Translations under genes and position numbers: made by a program
Part shown: positions 44,445 to 52,855 of the stretch, one piece after another
How the letters are laid out: each line of letters begins with the position of its first letter
Numbering within the stretch: position 1 is the first letter of the stretch
Source: JBGCFO01 sp045106955
GTDB lineage: Bacteria; Pseudomonadota; Alphaproteobacteria; Rickettsiales; Rickettsiaceae
Reading direction: 5' to 3'
NCBI GenBank assembly: GCA_045106955.1
Contig: JBGCFO010000018.1
Coordinates: 34,906 to 98,905, forward strand
DNA: 64,000 bases
The notes under the pieces: generated by a model
Database searches by the model: none
What the model saw: the letters and a program-made list of their open reading frames with translations, nothing else
What the model was told of the DNA's origin: nothing

Positions 44445-45212
44445 ATGATTGATACCGTAATGTTATTTGCAGCTGGATTTGGTAAACGCATGAAAGATTT
44501 AACTCTTGATATGCCAAAGCCATTGCTAAAAATCAATAATATTCCGATGATTGAGTATTGCTTAGACTTTATTATTAAATGCAATAAAATAAAGCGAGTA
44601 ATAATCAACATGCATTATCATAGTGATCAAATGCTTGAATTTATTGCATTATACCGAGATAAGAAATCTACATCTAACAATAATTTGCCAGAAATAATAA
44701 CCATTTATGAAGAAGTTTTGCTCGAAACAGGAGGGGCAATTAAAAATGCAAAAATACATATTTCAAATTCTCCAATCTTCATTATGAATGCAGATACAAT
44801 TATAATGTATAATTCAGTTCATCCTATGGATCATTTATTATCCTATTGGCTTGATAAAATTGATATAAATAAAATCGATTGCTTGCTTTTTATGAGTAAA
44901 ATAAACCAAGAATCTTATGCAATAGAAAAATATACATTTAAAATGTTAAATCATGATGGAAAATTATACTATGGAGTACAAAATAATATAAGCGGCAATA
45001 TATCCGATGCTTATCTATATACTGGTCTTGGAATTATTGATATTGAAATGATTATGAATGATTCTCGTAACATTTTTTCATTAAGAGAATATTTTATCGA
45101 CAATAATTATAACATATATGGAATAACATTAGAAGATACGAAATGGTTACACGCTAACACTAAAAACCAATTAACTAGAGTTAGTAGCGCAATTAAGGAA
45201 ATACAGAATTGA
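44445..45212 (+). CDS. Sugar-phosphate nucleotidyltransferase (MurU-like)
   Basis: The 255 residues form a Rossmann-like nucleotidyltransferase. The N-terminal AAGFGKRMKDLTLDMPKPLL carries the nucleotide-binding G-x-G-x-R-M and the PKPL lysine, ETGGAIKNA follows, and the metal Asp is in FIMNADTI. The best family match is MurU-type N-acetylmuramate-1-phosphate uridylyltransferase (peptidoglycan recycling); mannose-1-phosphate guanylyltransferase is the alternative. No kinase partner (AmgK) is adjacent. Confidence 0.8.
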   Translation: MIDTVMLFAAGFGKRMKDLTLDMPKPLLKINNIPMIEYCLDFIIKCNKIKRVIINMHYHSDQMLEFIALYRDKKSTSNNNLPEIITIYEEVLLETGGAIKNAKIHISNSPIFIMNADTIIMYNSVHPMDHLLSYWLDKIDINKIDCLLFMSKINQESYAIEKYTFKMLNHDGKLYYGVQNNISGNISDAYLYTGLGIIDIEMIMNDSRNIFSLREYFIDNNYNIYGITLEDTKWLHANTKNQLTRVSSAIKEIQN

Positions 45213-45235
45213 CATCATGCATATTATTTGATAAT
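45209..45235 (+). promoter_or_regulatory. Candidate promoter before the methyltransferase gene
   Basis: TTGACA (45209-45214) overlaps the stop of the nucleotidyltransferase gene and is followed 15 bp later by GATAAT (45230-45235). The spacing is short, so this is a modest call. Confidence 0.35.
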
Positions 45236-45278
45236 TAAGTCATGTAACTATCGTGTTTAGTTTTAAAATAATTTATCA

Positions 45279-46640
45279 ATGTCTAAATCAAAAACGGAAA
45301 AAACTCATTCTAAAGGTAAAGATTCTGAAAAATATCCAGGTTTAGTAGATTTACCAAAAGTTAGAGAACATTATCAAGATTATCCTTATCCAGGTCGTAA
45401 TCCAGAAGACGAAAAAAAGAGGCTTTTACAACTTGGAGGCGAATATATAGGAGAATTGAATCATTGGCTTTATAATGGAAAGGAAGATTTTCAATCAAAT
45501 TTTCGTTTGTTAGTTGCAGCCGGTGGAACCGGAGATGCGATTATTTATTTTGCTGAGCAATTAAAAAATACTAATGCCGAGCTTGTATATCTAGATTTTA
45601 GTAAAGCTAGTATAGAAATAGCTAAAAAACGCGCTGAAGTTCGTGGATTAAAGAATATTAAATGGGTGTTTGATAGCATATTAAACATTCCAAAACTAAA
45701 ACTTGGTAAATTTAATTACATTAACTGCTCAGGCGTATTGCATCACTTAAGCTCTCCAGATGGAGGAATTAAAATATTACAAGAATCATTAACTGATAAT
45801 GGCGCGCTAAATGCAATGGTATATGGGCAATATGGTAGAACTGGAGTTTATCAAGTCCAAGAGTTAATGCGCGTGGTTAATAGCGATATTGATGATGATA
45901 GAGCATTGGAAGTGGAAAATGCTAAAATAATCCTGCAATCACTACCCAAAACTAATTGGTATTCTAGAGGAGCTGAATTAATAAGCGATGTCCAAAATTA
46001 TGGTGATATTGGCATATATGATCTATTGTTGCATAAGCAAGATAGGGCTTATACCATACCTCAATTATATGAATTCATAGAAAATGCTGGATTAAGTTTT
46101 GTACAATTTAGCGACATATCAGAAAGATCTGCATTGAAGGTTGAACGTTATATCAAAAATTCATATCTTCTAGAAAAAATTAAAAAAACTAGTAAGAGGA
46201 ATCAGCAAGCGATTGCAGAATTGATATTTGGATCTGTGATAAAACATACTTTTTATTCTACAAATTCTAAAAGCAACACTGTAGCTGAGCTTGACGACTT
46301 AGATAATACACCTTATACATTTATGTCTCAAAATATTCCATCAAACATTATAAATGCAATTAGCGCTAATCCTGCTATGATAAATACTACTGTCAATATG
46401 ACTATCAATCACGCTTTTTGTAATCAGGTCATTGGATTACCAATTGATAATTACACAGCGCATATATTTAAATATATCGATAAAGAGTTAAGTTTATCTG
46501 AAATTTTTGACAATATTCGTACAGATCTAAAACAAGAAATTCCTAATGAAACGTTAATAAAATCAGTTAAATTATCACTAGATCCACTCATTGATTGTGG
46601 GTGTATATTACTTAAGAACAAATCTGTCAAATTCAAATAA
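45279..46640 (+). CDS. Class I SAM-dependent methyltransferase with C-terminal regulatory-like domain
   Basis: The 453 residues start with a lysine-rich tail and the motif REHYQDYPYPGRNPEDEKKR. A Rossmann methyltransferase domain follows, with motif I LLVAAGGTGDAIIYFAEQL (about 77-95), the acidic YLDFSKAS and the post-I NCSGVLHHLSSPDGG. The last 200 residues are helical and include a winged-helix-like HIFKYIDKELSLSEIFDNIR. Proteins with this layout in Rickettsia include protein-lysine methyltransferases acting on outer-membrane proteins, but I cannot tell from sequence whether this one has that activity. It lies 15 bp before hpf. Confidence 0.82.
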   Translation: MSKSKTEKTHSKGKDSEKYPGLVDLPKVREHYQDYPYPGRNPEDEKKRLLQLGGEYIGELNHWLYNGKEDFQSNFRLLVAAGGTGDAIIYFAEQLKNTNAELVYLDFSKASIEIAKKRAEVRGLKNIKWVFDSILNIPKLKLGKFNYINCSGVLHHLSSPDGGIKILQESLTDNGALNAMVYGQYGRTGVYQVQELMRVVNSDIDDDRALEVENAKIILQSLPKTNWYSRGAELISDVQNYGDIGIYDLLLHKQDRAYTIPQLYEFIENAGLSFVQFSDISERSALKVERYIKNSYLLEKIKKTSKRNQQAIAELIFGSVIKHTFYSTNSKSNTVAELDDLDNTPYTFMSQNIPSNIINAISANPAMINTTVNMTINHAFCNQVIGLPIDNYTAHIFKYIDKELSLSEIFDNIRTDLKQEIPNETLIKSVKLSLDPLIDCGCILLKNKSVKFK

Positions 46641-46655
46641 TTAATAGGCAATATA

Positions 46656-47255
46656 ATGAACATATCAATTTCGGGAAAGCATGTTGAACTAAATGAACAA
46701 TTAAAGCAATACGTAGAAAAGCGTTCAAATGAAGTTATGCGTAAATATTTTTCGCAACCAGTAAATACTAAGATCCATTTTTATAAAGATTCGTATCAAT
46801 TTGTATGCGATATTGTAACTCATGTGTTTTTAAAAGGCAGTAAAATGATCAATAGCAAAACTCATTCTAATGATATTTATCATGCATTTGATACTTGTAT
46901 TGCAAGACTTGAGAGGCAATTAAGAAAATATAAATCACGCATCATAGATCATCATCAAAAAGATAGCGCAAAATTATCTGATATGATTCATTCTAAGGCT
47001 GTGAAATATACAATAAATCCAAATAATATTGCTCAACAAGAGGATGAATCATATAAAAACAAAAATTTTCATTACGAATCAAATGTTACAGAAGAAGATC
47101 CTATGGAAATTTTATCACTGTCTCTTGACGATGCATTGATGAAAATGGACTTTGAAAACCTTCCTGCTTTAATGTTTCAAAATGCTAATACAAATCGTAT
47201 GAACTTGATATATTATAATCATGACGGGAATATTTCTTGGATAGACTCTAAATAA
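46656..47255 (+). CDS. hpf: Ribosome hibernation-promoting factor, long form
   Basis: The 199 residues have an N-terminal S30Ae domain (about 1-100: MNISISGKHVELNEQLKQYV and IARLERQLRKYKSRI), a linker, and the C-terminal dimerisation domain of long HPF (LSLSLDDALMKMDFENLPAL to NLIYYNHDGNISWID). Long HPF pairs 70S ribosomes into inactive 100S dimers. The fold is complete. It is probably co-transcribed with the methyltransferase gene (15-bp gap). Confidence 0.93.
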   Translation: MNISISGKHVELNEQLKQYVEKRSNEVMRKYFSQPVNTKIHFYKDSYQFVCDIVTHVFLKGSKMINSKTHSNDIYHAFDTCIARLERQLRKYKSRIIDHHQKDSAKLSDMIHSKAVKYTINPNNIAQQEDESYKNKNFHYESNVTEEDPMEILSLSLDDALMKMDFENLPALMFQNANTNRMNLIYYNHDGNISWIDSK

Positions 47256-47519
47256 ATTGCACTTACTCTGTATCAAATCTGTAATATAAAAATTGTACGA
47301 ACTGATAAATTTTGGCATTTAATGTGCAATTGTGTGTGTTTTATGTCACATAACAAGCAGTATTATTCATAAATTTTAATAATACTACATAAAAGCAATA
47401 TACAATAACAATGGGATATGATATATAATTTGTGTGTTGCATTAGAAAACTGGTGTATATTGGTTAATTAGTGTGTAGCATATTTATTTGTATATTAATA
47501 TTAAGGAGAACTATTTAAT
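47256..47519. other. Upstream region of the outer-membrane protein gene
   Basis: This 264-bp gap is AT- and TG-rich. I see no RNA gene in it. Several weak -10-like boxes (TATATT at 47456-47461, TATTTA at 47481-47486) lie in the last 70 bases, but none has a well-spaced -35, so the promoter of the beta-barrel gene is in here but not pinned down. Confidence 0.4.
47503..47508 (+). promoter_or_regulatory. Strong ribosome binding site of the beta-barrel gene
   Basis: AAGGAG lies 11 bp before the ATG at 47520. Most genes in this window have weak or no Shine-Dalgarno sequence, so this one suggests high expression. Confidence 0.75.
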
Positions 47520-48179
47520 ATGAAAAAATTACTTATAACAACAGCTTTAGCTGGATCTTTATTTGCTGGAGTTTTAACAGAATCAGCTATGGCTGAAGAT
47601 TTTGTACTACGTCTCGGTGGTAATTTGATGTTTCCACAAAAATTAAAGCAATCTTATCCTGACGGAGCATCGGGCAGATTTAAAAAAGATGTAACTTACT
47701 CTGGCCAAGCTGGATTTTATACTCGACTTGAAGAAGAATTAATGCTAGGTGTTGATTTCACATATTTTGCGCCAACAACTTTTAAATATAAACCAGATAA
47801 CAAGTCAATAAAGGTTAAATGCTGGGCGATAATGGCTTCTGGTGATTATGAGATGTATGATTTTAGTAATTTTAAAGCTATTGTCGCTGGTCGTGCTGGT
47901 GTATCTCGTATTAAAAATGAATACAAGGAGACTAAAATAAAATTCTCTACTAAAAATGCATATAGCTTTGCAGGTGACATAGGTATAGGTGTTCGTTTGC
48001 CGTTAGAAGGATTTAGTGTAGATTTAGTTGGCGGATGGGGTTACTATGGTAAAACCAAAACAAAAAATTTCACCGAAACAAAAACAATTGACGGGCAAGA
48101 AGTAACTAGTACGATAAACGTAGGTAACAAAAAGTTTCAATCTCCATTTATAAGATTGAACTTCAATATTTATATGTAA
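47520..48179 (+). CDS. Outer-membrane beta-barrel protein
   Basis: The 219-residue protein has a textbook signal peptide (MKKLLITTALAGSLFAGVLT, cleavage after AMA at about 26). The mature chain alternates polar and hydrophobic strands (FVLRLGGNLMF, GQAGFYTRLEEELMLGVDFTYF, SFAGDIGIGVRLPLEGFSVDLVGGWGYY) and ends in the terminal strand RLNFNIYM. This is the OmpA/OmpW-like porin pattern of small surface proteins. It stands alone with a strong RBS and a clear terminator, as expected for an abundant envelope antigen; function unknown. Confidence 0.85.
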   Translation: MKKLLITTALAGSLFAGVLTESAMAEDFVLRLGGNLMFPQKLKQSYPDGASGRFKKDVTYSGQAGFYTRLEEELMLGVDFTYFAPTTFKYKPDNKSIKVKCWAIMASGDYEMYDFSNFKAIVAGRAGVSRIKNEYKETKIKFSTKNAYSFAGDIGIGVRLPLEGFSVDLVGGWGYYGKTKTKNFTETKTIDGQEVTSTINVGNKKFQSPFIRLNFNIYM

Positions 48180-48194
48180 TTGTTTAATAATTAC

Positions 48195-48237
48195 AATATA
48201 GCGTATTTGTTTTTCATAAATACGCTATATTTTTTTT
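48195..48237 (+). terminator. Rho-independent terminator of the beta-barrel gene
   Basis: AATATAGCGTATTT (48195-48208) pairs perfectly with AAATACGCTATATT (48218-48231), a 14-bp stem with a 9-nt loop, and is followed by a T run. It is the clearest terminator in the window and may also act, from the opposite side, on gpsA transcripts. Confidence 0.92.
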
Positions 48238-48269
48238 AGCGATTATCTCACTTTTTTAATTTTTAAAGA

Positions 48270-49205
48270 TTAGTATAAATTTTTAAACGCAAACTTAGTG
48301 ATTGGCATATCAAGCTTATACTTATCTGATAATTCCATCACTGATTTTAAAGATTCAATCCCTTCAACTAAATATGGGTAATTTTTTAAAAATTCCGCTT
48401 TATCACTTTGATGAATTACCTGATAACCAAATTTTGTATTGCGAGATGTTTGAGAATAACAAGTTAATACTAAATCACCCAATACTCCATCTGTTAATAA
48501 TGCTGATGTTGTTCCACCTAGAGCTTTTGACAAAGTTAAAATCTCATTAAGACCTCTGGTGATCAAGCTTGCTCTTGCATTCTTTTTGTATCCCATTGAT
48601 TCATACATTCCACTGCAAATCGCTGTAATATTCTTTATAGCACCTGCAACTTGAAGTGTAATAATGTCATCTGTCGTATTTACGATAAATTTACTAGAAT
48701 TAAGACTTTGAGCGATTTGATTAGCAATCTTTGCATCCTCAGATCCGATTGTTGCATATGTCAATAATCCTTGCGCAACTTCTATAGCAAAATTAGGACC
48801 AGAAAGTATTGCTACTGGGTTAGGAAATAGCGTATTAATTTTATCGCTTATCAACTCTATTGGATCATGTAAAATTCCTTTAGTTGCAACTAAAAGGATT
48901 ACATTTGATGGTAAATTAGCTAATTTTAATTGATCTAGAACTTGCAATACAGCGCTAGATGGTACTGCTATTACAATCAAATCACTATCAAATAAATCTT
49001 GTATATCACTAGATGCAATTATATTTTTTGGCAAATTGATATTTGGCAAGTATTTAGAATTTGTCCTGTTGCTTGCTATTTCCTCTAATATGGATTTATT
49101 TCTTGCAAATAGTTTAACCTGTTTATGTATTGATGATACATGGCAAGATATAGCTGTCCCCCAACTGCCAGCACCTAATACTGCTATATTTTTTATTTTA
49201 TTCAT
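48270..49205 (-). CDS. gpsA: Glycerol-3-phosphate dehydrogenase [NAD(P)+]
   Basis: The enzyme reduces dihydroxyacetone phosphate to glycerol-3-phosphate for phospholipid synthesis. The 311 residues carry the NAD-binding VLGAGSWGTAIS at the N-terminus, LSGPNFAIEVAQGL, the catalytic lysine region QVAGAIKNITAICSGM, and GLGDLVLTC-type motif DGVLGDLVLTCYS. It is a little shorter at the C-terminus than E. coli GpsA (339). It is the last gene of a long minus-strand run, 15 bp after mtaB. Confidence 0.94.
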   Translation of the reverse strand: MNKIKNIAVLGAGSWGTAISCHVSSIHKQVKLFARNKSILEEIASNRTNSKYLPNINLPKNIIASSDIQDLFDSDLIVIAVPSSAVLQVLDQLKLANLPSNVILLVATKGILHDPIELISDKINTLFPNPVAILSGPNFAIEVAQGLLTYATIGSEDAKIANQIAQSLNSSKFIVNTTDDIITLQVAGAIKNITAICSGMYESMGYKKNARASLITRGLNEILTLSKALGGTTSALLTDGVLGDLVLTCYSQTSRNTKFGYQVIHQSDKAEFLKNYPYLVEGIESLKSVMELSDKYKLDMPITKFAFKNLY

Positions 49206-49220
49206 AAATATAAATTGATT

Positions 49221-50468
49221 TTAAGCTGTAATTATATTAGCAGTCATGTTTGCACCTTGTATTCCCGTCAATTGGGCTTTAATCAAACTTCCAACTTTCA
49301 TTGATTCGGAAAATTTTACAGGAATAAAATTTTCGCTATGAGCAATCTGATTATTTTCCACTAATAGTTCAACTCTATTGTTAATGTTATTGTTAAAAAA
49401 TTGAAGCAATTGCTCCTGTCCTGTATCGCGTAAAATCTTAGCTCGCATCTTTACTTCGTCATTGGGCAATTGAGGCATTCTCGATGCAGGAGTGCCATCC
49501 CTTGCGGAGTATGGAAATATATGTAGATATTGCAAGTCCGCTTGCGCTATCAAATGTTTTGTATTTTCAAACATTGCCTCAGTTTCTGTAGGAAAGCCAG
49601 CGATTATATCAGCTCCAAAAGCTACCTCAGGTCTAATAGATCTAAGTTTACGACAAAATTCAATCACGTTTTCTCGATTATGACGGCGCTTCATTCTCTT
49701 TAAAATCATATTATCACCCGATTGAAGACTAATGTGAAAATGAGGCATAAGCCTTGTCTCGTAAGCCATAAGTTCAAATAACTCATCGTCAATCTCTGCT
49801 ACATCTATAGATGATAATCTCAGTCTTGATAAATTTGGAACCTGAGATAAAATACGTTTAATCATTTGTGCTAAGGTAGGATTACCAGGTAAATCCGCGC
49901 CATAAGCTGTAACATCAACTCCTGTAAACACTACCTCATTATATCCAGTTTGCGTTAAAATATTTAATTGCTTAGCTATCACCCCTATTGGAACGGAGCG
50001 ATTATTACCCCTTGCATATGGTATATTGCAAAAAGTACAGCGATGATCACAACCATTTTGCACTTGAATAAATGCTCGAGATTTAAATTCAAAATCTTGT
50101 AATAAATGATAAGAACTTTCTTTAACAGACATTATATCATTAACTATGACTCTATCTGTATCAAAATTATAATATTCACTATGTAGTTTTTCTTCGTTGC
50201 CAATTACCTTGTCTACTTCTGGCATAGCTGCAAATATCTCTGGTGAGCTTTGCGCTGCACAGCCAGTGACTAAAATCTTGGAGTCAGGATTATCTCTTTT
50301 AGCTTTGCGAATAGCTTTAACAGCATCTTTTTCAGCTTGTTTTGTTACAGCACATGTATTAAATACTATCGTATTATCAAGTTGTGCATTATGTAGATTT
50401 TGCTTAATAATCTCACTTTCATAAATATTTAATCTACATCCGAAAGTTTTAACTAAATTTTCTATCAT
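49221..50468 (-). CDS. mtaB: tRNA t6A37 methylthiotransferase MtaB
   Basis: This radical-SAM enzyme adds a methylthio group to t6A37 of tRNAs. From the ATG at 50468 it has 415 residues: the MTTase N-terminal domain (KTFGCRLNIYESE, NTCAVTKQAEKDA, GCAAQSSPE, providing three cysteines), the radical-SAM CxxxCxxC in GCDHRCTFCNIPYARG, and a C-terminal TRAM domain. I prefer 50468 to the in-frame start at 50495 because the latter overlaps dapF and precedes the conserved N-terminus. The TsaC gene, needed to make t6A, is also in the window. Confidence 0.93.
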   Translation of the reverse strand: MIENLVKTFGCRLNIYESEIIKQNLHNAQLDNTIVFNTCAVTKQAEKDAVKAIRKAKRDNPDSKILVTGCAAQSSPEIFAAMPEVDKVIGNEEKLHSEYYNFDTDRVIVNDIMSVKESSYHLLQDFEFKSRAFIQVQNGCDHRCTFCNIPYARGNNRSVPIGVIAKQLNILTQTGYNEVVFTGVDVTAYGADLPGNPTLAQMIKRILSQVPNLSRLRLSSIDVAEIDDELFELMAYETRLMPHFHISLQSGDNMILKRMKRRHNRENVIEFCRKLRSIRPEVAFGADIIAGFPTETEAMFENTKHLIAQADLQYLHIFPYSARDGTPASRMPQLPNDEVKMRAKILRDTGQEQLLQFFNNNINNRVELLVENNQIAHSENFIPVKFSESMKVGSLIKAQLTGIQGANMTANIITA

Positions 50469-50475
50469 ATATAAC

Positions 50476-51309
50476 TCACAAATATAATCCACCATGAGCT
50501 ACATAAGATGCAGGGCCAGTCATAATAATGTTATTATCGTCATCACGATGTATATAAAGAGATCCTTCATCAAAAATTACATTGCACATATCCTTAACAA
50601 AACCAAGTTTTAATGCCGTTGCAAAGCTGGCGCATGCACCACTTCCGCAGGCTAAGGTAAAGTCTCTGACTCCACGCTCCCACACTTTTAAATATATGTC
50701 ATTATTATGAATATGCGCAAAGTTAATATTGATACCATCTATAAATAAATTGCTATCTTGAATAATATGAGCAACGACTGTTTTATCTCTATCATTTAAT
50801 TCTTTAAAAATAATTAAATGCGGATTGCCTATATCGGCGCATACAATATCTTGAGGCGCTATATCATAATTTTGCAATAAATGAAATAAAGAATGATTGT
50901 CTGGCATCCATGGAGCATGAAAACTTACTCGCCCTATATTTACAGATATCTTATCTTCACTAATAACATGACAGTCTGAAACATTACCATTGACTGTAAT
51001 TTTAATGTCTTGGATCTCATGTAAGCGATGCAATAATTTTGTTAAGCATCTCATCGCATTGCCACATATTTTTGCGACTGATCCATCCTGATTGTAAATC
51101 AACATCTGATAATGATTGGCACCTATTGGCTGATAAAAAATCACTTGATCGCATCCAATAGACAAACGTCTCCTACTAACATTAATGGCAAGTTCACTTA
51201 AATCTTTGCCATGCTTAACATCAGCTAAATTGATTATAATAAAGTCATTGCCAAGACCGTGCATTTTAACAAAAAACAAAGCCTCTTCTTCTATATTTTT
51301 ACTAGTCAT
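50476..51309 (-). CDS. dapF: Diaminopimelate epimerase
   Basis: DapF converts LL- to meso-diaminopimelate, needed for peptidoglycan crosslinks. The 277 residues have the two catalytic cysteines in ICGNAMRCLTKLL (about 81-93) and FTLACGSGACASF (about 217-229), plus MHGLGNDFIIINL near the N-terminus. Its ATG overlaps the Tlc stop as ATGA, so it is translationally coupled to a nucleotide transporter. Presence of dapF argues that the cell makes at least some peptidoglycan. Confidence 0.95.
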   Translation of the reverse strand: MTSKNIEEEALFFVKMHGLGNDFIIINLADVKHGKDLSELAINVSRRRLSIGCDQVIFYQPIGANHYQMLIYNQDGSVAKICGNAMRCLTKLLHRLHEIQDIKITVNGNVSDCHVISEDKISVNIGRVSFHAPWMPDNHSLFHLLQNYDIAPQDIVCADIGNPHLIIFKELNDRDKTVVAHIIQDSNLFIDGININFAHIHNNDIYLKVWERGVRDFTLACGSGACASFATALKLGFVKDMCNVIFDEGSLYIHRDDDNNIIMTGPASYVAHGGLYL

Positions 51310-52826
51310 GATGCAATATGATCATCCAATACTTTTTTATAAGATTTAGAAAGAGATGCGACATTATATATCCATATTACGCATACTAGTATAAATAATA
51401 ACATCAAAATCGATGAAATATCATCATAACGAGTATGTGGAAAGATAGTAAAAATACCAAATTGCATAATTGCGCCAATGGATTTACCAAGCTTAGCTCC
51501 TATTATATCTACTGCTGCCTTGCCTTTAACTTTTAACTCTCTATCTAATGGAATATAAGGCATTTCTTTTGTAGCGTCAAATAAGGCATATTTTGCACCC
51601 TTGCTCATTACATGCCATAATCCACCAATGCATACTATCAAAAAAATAGGAGAAAAATATCCTATAGATACTAATAAGCTTGGCATATAATGCTCTGATT
51701 CTACAGATAGAAAAAATATTAAACCGGAGATTAAAATGACAATTGGCGTGATAATTGCCGCGCAAAACCATCCAAATTTTCTAATTATAGTACTGCCTAA
51801 TAAAGCAAAAATCATTGTGCACGCCCCTGTGAACGCAAGGACTATTCCGTGATATGACATAAAATCATTTTCACTTGAATATAGCTGTCTAGTTTTAGAC
51901 ATCCACAATCCTTCTATTAAATTAATTGATACTGAATACGATATTACTAAAATACATATTGACCCTAGATATTTAGATTCAAGTATGACCTTTAGACTAT
52001 CTTTTAAGCTTAATTTTAATATATCTGTTCTATGATTTTTGAATAAAATATTTTTTGCAGTTTTAATAAAATTTATTTCAATGATGCGATGCAATAAAAG
52101 AGCTATAACTCCAGATATCATCACCATAGACATAAGTGATTGTACTGTAATTAATACATTGTCGCTTAATTGAGAAAAAAATGGAGTTAAAATATGAGTA
52201 GTTTGAGAAAAATAAAAGATAATAAAACCAGAAATGAATAAATTGCTTTGACCAAATAAGCTAAAAAACATATAAAATCTTTTTGCTTCTTCTGTTTTTG
52301 TGATTTTATTAGCAAGTTGCCAGTATAATAATGCAAACACTATTACTGACCATAATTCTCCTAATATGTAAAATAAAGTAATATCCCATTTTGCATATAA
52401 TAAAATAAACCACATAAAATTAGGATATAATTCTATATAATGTTTAATTAGTTCTGGATCTGGTCTGAAATAAGCTTGATAAGGAAATAGCACAAAACCA
52501 AAAATAGCAAAGAATAAAAGGAAGAATATTATAACTATACGGAAAATTTGTTCTGTAGTGATGACATTAGAAAGTTTTGAATAAATAACGACAAATAATA
52601 TTCCAACTGGCATCTCACCCCAAAGCTTGATGAAGCTAATAACCTCTGGTCCAATCGAAGTTACTACTAACATATCTCTAACACTACGCACCAAATTCTG
52701 ATTGAGTAGTATAAAAAACATTAAAAAAGCCATTGGAATAAATCTTGTCAATTCATACGACCTAATCGGCCATATAAAATAACGAAACTTACTATGTCTA
52801 ATTACTTGTAAAATGTGTGCGCTCAT
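51306..52826 (-). CDS. ATP/ADP translocase family nucleotide transporter (Tlc/NTT)
   Basis: The 506-residue inner-membrane protein has about twelve hydrophobic segments. Family stretches are RFIPMAFLMFFILLNQNLVR, KLWGEMPVGILFVVIYSKLS, AKWDITLFYILGELWSVIVF and the C-terminal KEMPYIPLDRELKVKGKAAV. Tlc proteins of Rickettsiales and Chlamydiales exchange host ATP for ADP or import other nucleotides; paralogs differ in substrate, which cannot be read here. It is the strongest single sign of an intracellular life style in the window. It lies 29 bp after fumC and is coupled to dapF. Confidence 0.95.
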   Translation of the reverse strand: MSAHILQVIRHSKFRYFIWPIRSYELTRFIPMAFLMFFILLNQNLVRSVRDMLVVTSIGPEVISFIKLWGEMPVGILFVVIYSKLSNVITTEQIFRIVIIFFLLFFAIFGFVLFPYQAYFRPDPELIKHYIELYPNFMWFILLYAKWDITLFYILGELWSVIVFALLYWQLANKITKTEEAKRFYMFFSLFGQSNLFISGFIIFYFSQTTHILTPFFSQLSDNVLITVQSLMSMVMISGVIALLLHRIIEINFIKTAKNILFKNHRTDILKLSLKDSLKVILESKYLGSICILVISYSVSINLIEGLWMSKTRQLYSSENDFMSYHGIVLAFTGACTMIFALLGSTIIRKFGWFCAAIITPIVILISGLIFFLSVESEHYMPSLLVSIGYFSPIFLIVCIGGLWHVMSKGAKYALFDATKEMPYIPLDRELKVKGKAAVDIIGAKLGKSIGAIMQFGIFTIFPHTRYDDISSILMLLFILVCVIWIYNVASLSKSYKKVLDDHIAS

Positions 52827-52855
52827 ATTACGACTCTAACATTAAAAAACAAACC

